IMG/VR virus record: IMGVR_UViG_3300042289_000986
Coordinates: 1 to 64,000 of that record
Origin: a virus
DNA: 64,000 nucleotides
Reading direction: 5' to 3' (one strand)
The notes under the pieces were generated by a model that made no database searches, was not told the origin of the DNA, and saw only the letters and a program-made list of their open reading frames with translations. A program made the position numbers and the translations under genes. Below, one piece after another: positions 9,025 through 19,400 of this stretch (the first letter of the stretch is position 1; each line of letters starts with the position of its first letter).

Positions 9025-12000
9025 ATGTCAAATTCTATCAATTTTTATAATGTTCCTCAGATGCATTGGTATCCTGTTGAGCTTAATTTATTAAGCCAAG
9101 AATATAACATCAAGACATATCCATTGATATTTAATAATGGTATAAAATTTCAACTTCAAGAGTGTTTAAATGATTGCAAAGACGTTTCTTTAAACAAAAA
9201 AACAGGTTTATTCTTAACCGATTTAACTAAAATAAATAATTTTTTAGATGACAATGTTGATTTTGCAGAAAAAGAACCATTAAAAACAATCTTAACACCT
9301 TTAGCAAATTTTGATTCAAAAATATTAATTAATACAACTTTATCAAGTTCAACTTTTGGTGTTGAACCTTGGAATAGATTATGTGTTTCCGAAAAAATTA
9401 ATTTTACCGTTGAAGATAATTTTATTTTAAATTTTTACAATGATGGTGGAGATGGATATGTAACAATACAATCTACAACAGATGATAAATACCTTACATG
9501 GCTTGGTGGTAGCGGTCAAGGAAACATTATAATTTATCCCAAAATTTTCCCATCAATTTCTAATCAAAAATTTCGTTATTTGCTTGGAAAAGATAATATC
9601 ATACTCTTTCAATATAAAGAAGAGTTTTCAGAAATTGTTTTGAATGATTCTTTAATTTTGGTGAATCAAGTTTTGAATTCTACTGCTTTTGGTTTAAGTT
9701 CATTACCAGCATTTTTTCAATCAAACATTCCACCTTCGGCAATAATTAAATTAATTTCTTATAAAAAATTAGAACCCAATAAAAAACATCTTAAGAATAG
9801 TTTTCTTGCAAAATATAAAATAGATCCTCTTACTAAAAAAAATCAATTGGACATAGACCCTGAATATGCGAACATGCCATATAGTCAAAATTATTTGGGA
9901 ATTTTTCCTTATGAATATCCGTTAATATCTAATGATAAAGCATTATATCCGTTACATATACATGGACTAAAAAACTATCAAACGCCTGAGTATAACTATG
10001 CATTTTATGCCAAAAATTCAGAAATATTAGAAAATGAGTTGGGAGTAAGAAGAGACTACCATAAAATATTTTCAGGCACAAATCAAACAAACGGATTACC
10101 TCAAATATATTTAGGATATCATTCTGATACCTCTAAAATTGAATTTGAATCAGATAAAGATGTTCCATTTTATTTTGCCCCAACATCAGTTAGAAAAAAA
10201 ATACAAGAATCAAGTTTAATTGAAGATGGTGCTTTGGCGGGTGAAATACCTTTTGTTTCCGATAGAATATTTTTCAAACTAGATGACTATTCACAAACAA
10301 ACGTTGGTCAACCACAGCCACCATCTATAAAAAATATTAATAAAGATATAACCAATGGAACATGGTTGTGTTCTTGGCTTCATTTAAGTTCTAATGGTGA
10401 ATATGTTTGGTTAGATCGTTTTTATAATACTGCATATTATACAGTAAACGAAGCCTTAACATCTAAGGTTTATTCATATAACGAAAAAATAGATCCAACT
10501 GCTCCTTTTGTTATTGATGTTCCTTCAACAATGTATCTAGAACCCGCTGGTTTGTATCGATACTTTCATGTTGGAAAAGAAACCAGAAAATCTTACCTAG
10601 AATATGTTGATGAAATCAACAATGATCCACATTTACCATTAGGTTCCAAATTTTTACACGTAGAAAAATGGAATTCAGATCCATTAACAGATGAATCAAA
10701 ATATAAAAACAATGGTATTTTATATTATAATAAACCAGAAAATTTAAAAAAAGATTATATTCAACTTGACGGAACAAACCATGCCGTATTTCCAGCAAAA
10801 AGTATTTTATTGGAACAAACAAAATTAACAGCATCTTTGTGGATAAATGTTGAAGATTGGAATGCTGTTGAAGGTAATCAAATATTTGGAAATTATTATG
10901 ACAGTGGTTTTGGTTTATTAAACGATTCTTCTTTAACAACTCCAATTATTACTTTAGTAAATGGTAACAACAACAAATATTACAATATAAATTATAGATT
11001 TGGTAAAATTAATGAAGTGGCAATTACTAGACCGGAAATTTTACAAAACGTAGATCCCACAATTTATGTACCCCCAACCAAAGGAAACAACCAAAATCGT
11101 TTTATTTTGAGATTACCAGATTATAGTTTTTGGGTTGTTGATGTGATAAACTATACGGCTACCAAATTTAGTATAGATGACCAAAAATTAGCTGAAATAT
11201 TTTATGGAAATTATATTAATAATGTTTCTCAAATAGAGATTGATAGTCAAGAAAATATATATTTGTTTGATAATATATTAAAAAGATATGTCAAATACAA
11301 CACTTATGGTGTTTATGTTAATGATGTAGAAGTTGAACCAAACATCAACAGAATTGAAATTGATTTAAATGACAACGTTATTCCAATTTATGGAACATTT
11401 TCAATAATAGATAATAAAAATACGGTTTGGCAAATTTTAGGAGGAAATCTTTATAAAGGAACAAACCCACAAGATCTTTCAACAAGTCAAATTTTTGCAA
11501 ACATTGGAAATGTACAATCTTTAACATGTGATGCGGATGGCTATCTTTGGATAGCGCACGAACAAGATACAATAACAAAAATTAATACTAACGAAGAAAA
11601 AATAGAGTTTTCTATTAGAATAGGAAAATACTCATCAACACCAGTTGACCCATGTTTACGAGCAAATGGAATTGTGCGTCATATTCATTTTATAAGAGTT
11701 CCTACTGATGCAAATACAAATATTTGTTATAAAAATAAAAATATAGAAGATAGATTGGTTTTGGTGGATACCTTTGAAAGAACGTTGTATCAATTGGATA
11801 CAAATGGTAATTTGTTAACAAAACTAGATATTACTGCATTGTTTGAAAAAAATGATCCGATAATATATTGTGAAGGAGACATTACGGGATATCAAAACAT
11901 TCGCAAGTTTAAAACAATCAATAAAAAGTTTGCATGGAAAATTAAAATTGCTGATATTAATAGGTATGAGCCACAACTATATAGTTTAGATTATGAACTA

Positions 12001-12546
12001 AGTGGATTAAACGAAGGATGGCATCATTTTGTTTTAACATTTGATGGCACAGAAGGTTATATTAAAACTTATTTAGATTCAAATTTGATAAAAGAAGTTT
12101 ATTTTGAGCCTAAAAAATATCAAATAAGTTATGATTTTAGAACTTCTTTATTATTGGGAATTCAAACTATAAAAAATACTAATTTAAACGATATAATTCA
12201 GATTAATGACGGTTATAAATTCAGAGGACAGATTGCAGATTTAAGACTTTATGGTAAGTCTTTAACAAATGGAATTATTGAACAAATTTATTATTCTTCT
12301 CAATATGGATCGAATGATAAAACTATGATTTGGAATATGTTAATAGGAAAAAGATCTTATGTCGAAGATGTTAAAAATTGGTTTAAAATGCAAATGCCAG
12401 GTAGCAAAAGTAAATACTACAACATCAATATACATAATTTAAACGTTTCAAATGAAGTAAAAACAATAATAGAAGAAGCTATTAAAACTAACTTATCAAA
12501 AATTGCCCCCGCAAATGCTTCACTATATAAGATAAATTGGACATAA
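9025..12546 (+). CDS. Large virion protein with LamG/concanavalin-like domains
   Basis: 1173 residues. About residues 560-640 and 985-1100 look like LamG/jelly-roll domains: KLTASLWINVEDW, then GLNEGWHHFVLTFDGTEGYIKTYLD and RGQIADLRLYGKSLTNGIIEQIY, the classic sequence of such lectin-like sandwiches. Between them is a long repeat-poor region with propeller-like phrases (IDSQENIYLFD, CDADGYLWIAHE, LVDTFERTLYQLDTNG) that could be an NHL/Vgb-type propeller (inference). The C-terminus is Lys/Asn-rich helix. It begins after an AT-rich ATAAATATT box 11 bases upstream, a possible late promoter. Likely glycan-binding fibre or baseplate-peripheral protein. Confidence 0.7.
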   Translation: MSNSINFYNVPQMHWYPVELNLLSQEYNIKTYPLIFNNGIKFQLQECLNDCKDVSLNKKTGLFLTDLTKINNFLDDNVDFAEKEPLKTILTPLANFDSKILINTTLSSSTFGVEPWNRLCVSEKINFTVEDNFILNFYNDGGDGYVTIQSTTDDKYLTWLGGSGQGNIIIYPKIFPSISNQKFRYLLGKDNIILFQYKEEFSEIVLNDSLILVNQVLNSTAFGLSSLPAFFQSNIPPSAIIKLISYKKLEPNKKHLKNSFLAKYKIDPLTKKNQLDIDPEYANMPYSQNYLGIFPYEYPLISNDKALYPLHIHGLKNYQTPEYNYAFYAKNSEILENELGVRRDYHKIFSGTNQTNGLPQIYLGYHSDTSKIEFESDKDVPFYFAPTSVRKKIQESSLIEDGALAGEIPFVSDRIFFKLDDYSQTNVGQPQPPSIKNINKDITNGTWLCSWLHLSSNGEYVWLDRFYNTAYYTVNEALTSKVYSYNEKIDPTAPFVIDVPSTMYLEPAGLYRYFHVGKETRKSYLEYVDEINNDPHLPLGSKFLHVEKWNSDPLTDESKYKNNGILYYNKPENLKKDYIQLDGTNHAVFPAKSILLEQTKLTASLWINVEDWNAVEGNQIFGNYYDSGFGLLNDSSLTTPIITLVNGNNNKYYNINYRFGKINEVAITRPEILQNVDPTIYVPPTKGNNQNRFILRLPDYSFWVVDVINYTATKFSIDDQKLAEIFYGNYINNVSQIEIDSQENIYLFDNILKRYVKYNTYGVYVNDVEVEPNINRIEIDLNDNVIPIYGTFSIIDNKNTVWQILGGNLYKGTNPQDLSTSQIFANIGNVQSLTCDADGYLWIAHEQDTITKINTNEEKIEFSIRIGKYSSTPVDPCLRANGIVRHIHFIRVPTDANTNICYKNKNIEDRLVLVDTFERTLYQLDTNGNLLTKLDITALFEKNDPIIYCEGDITGYQNIRKFKTINKKFAWKIKIADINRYEPQLYSLDYELSGLNEGWHHFVLTFDGTEGYIKTYLDSNLIKEVYFEPKKYQISYDFRTSLLLGIQTIKNTNLNDIIQINDGYKFRGQIADLRLYGKSLTNGIIEQIYYSSQYGSNDKTMIWNMLIGKRSYVEDVKNWFKMQMPGSKSKYYNINIHNLNVSNEVKTIIEEAIKTNLSKIAPANASLYKINWT

Positions 12547-12547
12547 T

Positions 12548-13420
12548 ATGGATAATACTTTTGAAAAAACAGACCAAGGCTGCAACAACATCTTTTTAAT
12601 TGATGAAAGACTTTGTTTGTCAGATTCTATTGGTTTGATTAACAGTAATTTTTTAAAATTATCCGCAGCAGCCAACCAACTCATTCCTTATGCAAATCAA
12701 TTTAATACACTTTATACAAACTTTGCTGCAAATAGTGCCAATTGGAATTTAGGTGCAAGCAACACAGCTAAAGGAAAAAACAAATATAATTCATATTATT
12801 CAACAATTAATAGTTTAAGTGCATCTTGGAATAAACCATTTTCAGTAATCTATCCATATATTCATTCATTAAATGATTGGAACTCAAATACAAATCAGTA
12901 CCAAAATATTGTTAAAAATTGGTTAACATTAAATCATAGACCTTTAGAATTTGTTAATGATCAAATGGTTTATGTAAACGTTAATTTATACAAAATTGAT
13001 ACGTTTAATTATTCTTTTTCAAACAGCTTTTACGAATCTTGCCAAGTTCAAGCACCATCCTCAAGAGTGTGTTGTTCTGGCGCAGGAGGACAAATAGCTG
13101 GTGGAAATGCGGGGTGGCTTAGTAGGTTAATAAGAATAGTTGCAGGAACTACTAACAATTCATGTTCTTTAGTAATACCACATGCGGGTTGTAACATAAA
13201 TTTTAATTGGAAGGGCAGAGGAAAAAGGTGCGTGAATCCTTGGGCAGAATGTGAAAGAAGAATCGTGAATAATTGTGCCACTGGAAACTGTACAAGTTAT
13301 AACAAAAAAACATTATCAGTTTCTGGAACTACTCCAAATTATACTGATAGATATACTGCTAAATGTATTTTGTTAAAATTTAAAAAATTAAACAATAATG
13401 AATGGAGTCTAATACCATGA
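12548..13420 (+). CDS. Cys-rich virion-region protein, paralogue A
   Basis: 290 residues. The first half shares with the next gene the pattern SASWNKPFSVIYPYIHSL....Q..VKNWL. The second half is a Cys-rich insert (CCSG, NSCSLVIPHAGCN, RCVNPWAECERRIVNNCATGNC) with more than a dozen Cys. Such Cys density is unusual for a phage protein made in a reducing cytoplasm; metal binding (Zn or Fe-S) is more likely than disulfides. Ends in an ATGA overlap with the next gene. Confidence 0.6.
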   Translation: MDNTFEKTDQGCNNIFLIDERLCLSDSIGLINSNFLKLSAAANQLIPYANQFNTLYTNFAANSANWNLGASNTAKGKNKYNSYYSTINSLSASWNKPFSVIYPYIHSLNDWNSNTNQYQNIVKNWLTLNHRPLEFVNDQMVYVNVNLYKIDTFNYSFSNSFYESCQVQAPSSRVCCSGAGGQIAGGNAGWLSRLIRIVAGTTNNSCSLVIPHAGCNINFNWKGRGKRCVNPWAECERRIVNNCATGNCTSYNKKTLSVSGTTPNYTDRYTAKCILLKFKKLNNNEWSLIP

Positions 13421-14196
13421 ACAGTCTTTATATGTTAACAACATCAAGTTCGATAGGAAACACTCTATCTGCTTTAAATCAAAATTCTTATGAATTAGAC
13501 AAATTAGTATCATCAATTCAATTAAGCGCACAAAAATTTTGGATACCGATGGCTCAATATTATGAGGAGAGAAAAACTTTCTTAAAAGAAGCAACAAAAG
13601 AAACTGCTTTAAATTTTCCAAGATGGGAAACTGCATCATCAACATTTGAAGCAAACAGTGCTAAATGGATAAAACCAATAACAGTTTTTTATCCATATAC
13701 TGAGGGAGAAAATATTGCTTTATATCAACCAAATGTTATTCAAACTAGATTTAAAAATTGGTTGGATGTGTATTATCCAATTTTTAGAAAATCATCACCA
13801 TTACCACATTACGTCGAAGGTCAAAGAATTATTGTGTATAGTTTTAATTTAGAAAAAAGTCAAGCAATTAACTCCACATTCACTTTAAACGATTCTACCA
13901 CATGTACTTCAGCAGCAGTTAACGTGTGTGCTTATTGTTCCCAATGTTTTACAAGCTACGTGCCTTGTCAACAAGGAACTTTCTGGTGTGATGGAAGAGG
14001 GTGTTCCTATTGTCATAGGTGCGGTTCGCTAAGTTGTAATTTTTCAAAAACAAACACAACAAGTAAAACATCATATGTAAGAGCAAATATGGTTGTAAGA
14101 TTAGCAAATTCTCACGAAAAATCAGAAATGAATGCATTTGTTTTTATAGTCAGAGATTGTCAATGGGTTTTTGAAAAAACATTAACACGATCATAA
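13417..14196 (+). CDS. Cys-rich virion-region protein, paralogue B
   Basis: Start chosen at 13417, where ATG overlaps the upstream stop (ATGA); an in-frame ATG at 13402 is also possible. About 259 residues. Shares AKWIKPITVFYPYTEG...Q..FKNWLDVYYP with the upstream paralogue. Its Cys-rich block (CAYCSQCFTSYVPCQQG, WCDGRGCSYCHRCGSLSC) has five CxxC or CxC-type pairs, so it looks like a metal-binding insert in a common scaffold. Function unknown. Confidence 0.6.
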   Translation: MNSLYMLTTSSSIGNTLSALNQNSYELDKLVSSIQLSAQKFWIPMAQYYEERKTFLKEATKETALNFPRWETASSTFEANSAKWIKPITVFYPYTEGENIALYQPNVIQTRFKNWLDVYYPIFRKSSPLPHYVEGQRIIVYSFNLEKSQAINSTFTLNDSTTCTSAAVNVCAYCSQCFTSYVPCQQGTFWCDGRGCSYCHRCGSLSCNFSKTNTTSKTSYVRANMVVRLANSHEKSEMNAFVFIVRDCQWVFEKTLTRS

Positions 14197-14197
14197 T

Positions 14198-15430
14198 ATG
14201 AATGAAAGAAATATAACATTTAACATAGAACCTCATGAATGTGTTGGAGACTCATTGGGAAAACACAATTTTAATTTTCTTGCATTAGATAGTTTAGTCT
14301 GTAACCTTTCTTCTTTGTTTTTTTCAACAAGCAGAGGAAACACTCCTCTTTTGTTAACATTAAGAGATTTATCTGCAAATCAAAAATCATTTAATGATAA
14401 TTTGAATCAAATGACAAACACATTTCGTTTTGACCGAGCATACACAGGATTAAATTTATTGAGTTCTTATTGGGAAAGAAACGAGACAACAATTTCATAT
14501 CCAAATGATAGAACGGCAGGAAACTATTTTGTTTATAATACTAACGAAACTTTTATGCCATATATGACTGCAACTTGTTTGCGTCACATAAATTTAAATT
14601 ATCCTGCCTCTTCATATAAATTAAACGATTTTTTTAATGTTGTTGTTCCAGTTTATAGTAACTTAGGTAGCGATATAATATCCTACATATATACCGATTT
14701 AAATGGAAGCTCTGTAAGTACACCATCAATGCCTACCTTTTCTTTAGTAAAAGACGTTGGGGTTGGTTATGATTATCGACAAATTGATGCTTATTATTCG
14801 AAAGAAGATAATAATTTTTGGACTAATGTAATAGTTACATTTCAAAATAAAAATCGAAGAGAATGGTCATATTTTGGATTTAATAATGAGGTTGTAAAAA
14901 ATACTTTAAAAGTTAATGGATCAATAGTTCCACCTATTTCTGGAGTTGATCTTAATCCATCAGGAGCAGCAACAATCGAAGTGCCTTATTATAATCCAGA
15001 AACTGGAATAGCTACTAACCTAAAGTTTGTGGAACCAAACCCACCAATAGGACAAAGAACAACCTTAACAAAAGGAGATGCAAGAAGTATAGTGTTTAAT
15101 CAATATTATAACAGAGATTTATATTTTAGTACAGAAGCCATTAGTCAGGGTGGTTCTTTAACATTAACTTTCTTATCACAAGATGGAAAACTTTTCACTT
15201 ACGAATATACAGAAAAAAATAGCGGTATGGCTAGAGGTACTTATCAATCAAAACAAATAGTTCTTGGTTGGAATTTAAATCAAGTTTATGCGAAAGAAGA
15301 TGGTGTAACAGTAAAAACTTGGGTAATGCCAATACCTAAACATGTGGCTGTTAACTTTATCTACAGAGAATATAGAGGAATTGGACCAAAAATCGATGCA
15401 TTTTTGAGAAAAACTGTTCCTATAAAATAA
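14198..15430 (+). CDS. Hypothetical virion-region protein, related to the Cys-rich pair
   Basis: 410 residues. The first 150 residues have the same layout as the two preceding genes (LSANQKSFNDNLNQM, SSYWERNETTISYPND), suggesting a three-gene family, but the Cys-rich block is missing and a beta-rich C-terminal domain (about 180-400) replaces it. Starts one base after the upstream stop without SD. Probably part of the same virion substructure; function unknown. Confidence 0.55.
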   Translation: MNERNITFNIEPHECVGDSLGKHNFNFLALDSLVCNLSSLFFSTSRGNTPLLLTLRDLSANQKSFNDNLNQMTNTFRFDRAYTGLNLLSSYWERNETTISYPNDRTAGNYFVYNTNETFMPYMTATCLRHINLNYPASSYKLNDFFNVVVPVYSNLGSDIISYIYTDLNGSSVSTPSMPTFSLVKDVGVGYDYRQIDAYYSKEDNNFWTNVIVTFQNKNRREWSYFGFNNEVVKNTLKVNGSIVPPISGVDLNPSGAATIEVPYYNPETGIATNLKFVEPNPPIGQRTTLTKGDARSIVFNQYYNRDLYFSTEAISQGGSLTLTFLSQDGKLFTYEYTEKNSGMARGTYQSKQIVLGWNLNQVYAKEDGVTVKTWVMPIPKHVAVNFIYREYRGIGPKIDAFLRKTVPIK

Positions 15431-15465
15431 GTTGATTATATAAAATTCAAAAATAAATAGAGAAA

Positions 15466-15945
15466 ATGAAAAATCCTTTTTTAAAATGTAGATATGCTCG
15501 CGGTCTAGGAGATATAATAGGGTGTACACTACACAGTAAGTTTTTAAGTTGGTTGCCTTTATTATTAACAGGACAAAAAGAACAGTGTCAAGCTTGTTCA
15601 CAAAGATCACAAGCACTAAATGTTCTTTTCCCTATTCCAATTTGGCGTTTATTTTTTAAAAACCAAAAAGAATTAAATTTATCTTTAAAAAAAGATTTTG
15701 AAGATTTGGGATATGAAGTGACATATAATCCTGAAAACAATGCTTTATCAGCAAATATTCAAAAGGAAAATAGAATAGAAAATAATCAGTATTTAAATCA
15801 TAATGAAGTTCCAGATGAACATAAAAAAGTTGATTTTTCAAAAACTATAAAAAATAACAATGGACAAGAATATAAATTAGTAAATTCAAATAATACAGAA
15901 TTTGAAAATTATTTTATAAAAACAGAAATATATAAATTATCATGA
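15466..15945 (+). CDS. Hypothetical protein with N-terminal Cys cluster
   Basis: 159 residues. The N-terminal 55 residues contain Cys 8, 21, 40 and 43 (QCQACSQRSQAL), a possible metal site; the remainder is Lys/Asn-rich and mostly helical. Preceded by AAATAAATAG, a late-promoter-like box. Overlaps the next gene by 4 bases. No family recognised. Confidence 0.5.
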   Translation: MKNPFLKCRYARGLGDIIGCTLHSKFLSWLPLLLTGQKEQCQACSQRSQALNVLFPIPIWRLFFKNQKELNLSLKKDFEDLGYEVTYNPENNALSANIQKENRIENNQYLNHNEVPDEHKKVDFSKTIKNNNGQEYKLVNSNNTEFENYFIKTEIYKLS

Positions 15946-16415
15946 ACATTACCATCGATACCAACCAATCAACACAAATTCAAATTGTTAATAGTTTAGA
16001 TACTACTAGAGAATTTGGATTATTTTTAAATAAAATTGTAAGCAGCATAAAGATGGCACATTGGTATACTCAAGATTATAATATTCATAAAATTTTAGGA
16101 AATTTATATGATAATTTAAATAATCTTTTTGACAAAATGCAAGAAGAAATTATTGGAACTTCAAAAACTTCGAATGTTTTTTTTCCTAAATTAAATTTAA
16201 TTGTTGATAACATTGAAAGTTTGGAAAATTATCAAGATGATCAAAAAATTATAAACGTGTTCGATCAAACAAAAACTGTTTTAAAAAATTTGTTATGCTC
16301 TTTAGAATTTATACAGTATGTTGATACTGTTCAGTCAGGTATAAATAACACAAAAGAAGAAATTATTTCAGAGCTTAATAAGACTGAATATCTTTTATCT
16401 ATGATAAAATTATAA
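15942..16415 (+). CDS. Dps/ferritin-like four-helix protein
   Basis: 157 residues. The segment IKMAHWYTQDYNIHKILGN, followed by LYDNLNNLFDKMQEEIIG (about residues 28-65), has the HW....(Y/F)..H....LYD.L....D...EE pattern of Dps/ferritin-like helices, where the His, Asp and Glu bind iron. The rest is predicted helical. Several phages carry ferritin-like proteins of this size. Iron binding or DNA protection in the virion would be the family-based guess. It ends tail-to-tail with the large minus-strand adhesin gene (6-base overlap). Confidence 0.5.
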   Translation: MNITIDTNQSTQIQIVNSLDTTREFGLFLNKIVSSIKMAHWYTQDYNIHKILGNLYDNLNNLFDKMQEEIIGTSKTSNVFFPKLNLIVDNIESLENYQDDQKIINVFDQTKTVLKNLLCSLEFIQYVDTVQSGINNTKEEIISELNKTEYLLSMIKL

Positions 16416-19400
16416 ATTATATTCTTTAAAAATATAATTTCTCATATCAATTTTTTCTTTGTTAGTTAAAAATCTTTTAAAGATAAAGATTTCCATGATT
16501 GCACATTCTGTTGGATATTGACCTCCACCATAAGAACCTATCCACAAACCACCACTATTATTAATACCAACCGAAGAATAAAGAGGAAGGTTTAAACTTT
16601 TTCCATAATCGGTAGTATTCAAATAATATTGTTTATTTATAAATGTTTCAGAGAAACCATTTCTAAATGAAAATTCAAACAAATTAACTTTATTATTGGT
16701 AAATTGTAATTCAGCAATACCATCCTTACTGTAATTTAATTTAATCGGGGTTCCGCTTATTGTTGGAGAAACAGAATCTAAATAAGAATTACCATAACCA
16801 AAAGCATTATTTCCGTATTCTGAGTACAATGAGAAGGTTTCGTTATCAAAATATTGAGCTTGATAATTCAAACCAGAAGATAAAGAAATAGATACCATTG
16901 GCTGATAGTTTTGTTGGGCAAATGTGGTACCAACATTTAAAAATTGACCTACAACGAATATAGTTAATTCGTTTTGATTTGTTAAAAGATACGGAAATAA
17001 CATACTAGCATTCCCATTAAAATATAAAGCAGGTTTTCCGTTTATATAATTTGATGTCAAAATAGGTGCTTCTGTGCTAAACAGACTTTTATAAGATTCA
17101 AAGTGAGAGATTCCACCTTTTTTGTTTAACCATCTTGTAATCGGTTCTCCATTAACTGCATTAATATTTGGATTAACATTGTTTAATGTTCCAAAATCTG
17201 ATTTAAACCATATATCTAAATTTGGAAGAGAACTTGGGATAGTTTGTTTATATAGACCATAATCATATCCAAACAAATCTGTTCTCCATTCTACTAATTC
17301 ACCCTCGTTTACTAATAATCTTTCTTTTCTTTTCTCGTAGTTTTCTGGTGTCAATTCTTTTCTAAATGTTAATGGATATAAATCTGGTTGATTCCATGTT
17401 GGGGGTATTGGCGGCGTCCAAAATTGAAATAAATCGGTAGTTCTACTAACTCCAAACTTATGCTCTTTTTCAATTTCATATGTCGTTTGATAAGGTGTAA
17501 ATTTTTGATTCTCTACTGTTTCATCTATTATACCAGATCTTTTACCTCTACCGTAAGGCTCGTACATCCATCTACTATCAATGCTTGATATTTTAGTTGG
17601 TGTTATTTGATCTTTTTTAGTTAAACCTCTGTTTCTTGGACCATATTTTCCTAAATCTAAAAACAATCTCTCTGACTTTTCATCAATCATAGAAAGATTA
17701 TCATTATCAATAGTTATTGTATAACCCTTTCCTCTATAAGTACTTACACCTAATTTGTCTGGTAATAAATATTCACCAACTTGTTTTTTACTAACTGCAT
17801 TTATGGGAATTGGTACTGTGGCTACCGTTGGGAAGTGGACGTTTGATAAGTTTGCATAAGGCTCATCAGGAACAATTGTAGCTGCGGTGTTATATACAAC
17901 AAAAGTTTCTTCACAACGTTTATTTAAAAATAAATCTTGATTATACGTAAAAGATTTTCTTGCATAGTAATTGTAATAAGAAGGATTAAAAGAAGAATAA
18001 CTTTCTAAAATAATATCACTTGGTTCCTCTGTTATTTCTGCAACGTATTCATAAGGATTATTTTTTATTAAATCTTTTAAACTTGAAAGTTCTTTTGTAA
18101 ATTTAATTTTTTTCCAAGTTAAAGGAGATAACGTAACATTAAAAGTAAATGGTTGATTCCATGTTAAATTTTGATTTAAATATCTTTTGTATACAAGTTC
18201 ATCACCATTTTTTAACAACATTGTTGATATTTCTGGCTGAGTAACACGAACATAATCTTTTATATAACGTGGATTTCCAGAAAATTTGTAAGTTTCTTTA
18301 TTAAAATTATTTTTAGTATCTATATTAGTATAAACTTTTGCCCAAAACGGTTTTCCACCATAAAAAGGACCAACTGCCGATAAGGTAAAATAATTGTTTA
18401 CATAATCCCAACCGTCCAATTTCATGTTAATTGTAAAATCTAATGCTGGTGTGGTAAAATCTTTTCCAACACCAGTACTTCGATATATAACATTACCTTG
18501 GTGTACATAGATTAGATAGTCACCAGGATTTAAAAACATATCCGATGCATCGTTAATTCCAACCCAACCGCCTTCTACGCTTCTAATTGCTTTATTCCAA
18601 GATGGTGCTAATGGAACCTGATTGTTTAATCTATATGCCACATATTCTACAAAATCTTCTGGTTTACCATCACCAGAAACCAAATATCTTTTGAGATTAA
18701 AATACAAACTTCTTCTTGATGCAAGTTTAATGCTAAATTCCTGAGATTGTGTATTATATTCACCAATGTCTGAAACATATATATCAACATTTTGTTTTTT
18801 AATTGTATCTGCTAAATCTAAAGTTCTTTTTTCCGCTTCAAATTTATCAGATTCAGATTCAAACATTTCATCAGTCGTTCCTTGTAAAATGTTTATATCA
18901 CCATTTGTCAAAATTAAAATTTTCTTTTGCGCTCTGGGATTTGGAATATTAAATGCCTGTGGCTGTAATATTGGGTTAGCAATAGTGTAATTTAATTTTG
19001 AACAAAGGTTTCTAATATTTAAAAACTCTGTTTCTGTTGATGGATAATTTAAAATAAATTGAGCTAATTGTAAAGCATCGTAAACGTTTGTAAATTGTTC
19101 TTGCGGATCTTCTGGTACATTAATAGATGTTAAATAAAGATCCATCATTGCTTGATCTTTTGAAAGATATGTTAAAACCGAAGCAGTTGTTCCAAAAGTT
19201 ATGAAAGATATTTGTATGTCTAATTTATTTTTTCCTAAAAAGTTTTGAATTAGTCCAACTAATATTTCTTTTACTGTTGGTAAGTCCAATAATTGTGATT
19301 TACTTTGATCTACGAGAACTACTAAATCTATCGGTTGATCGGAATATATGTATCCTAAAACTTTTTTATATGGATATTTTACAATCAAATAAGGAGATTG

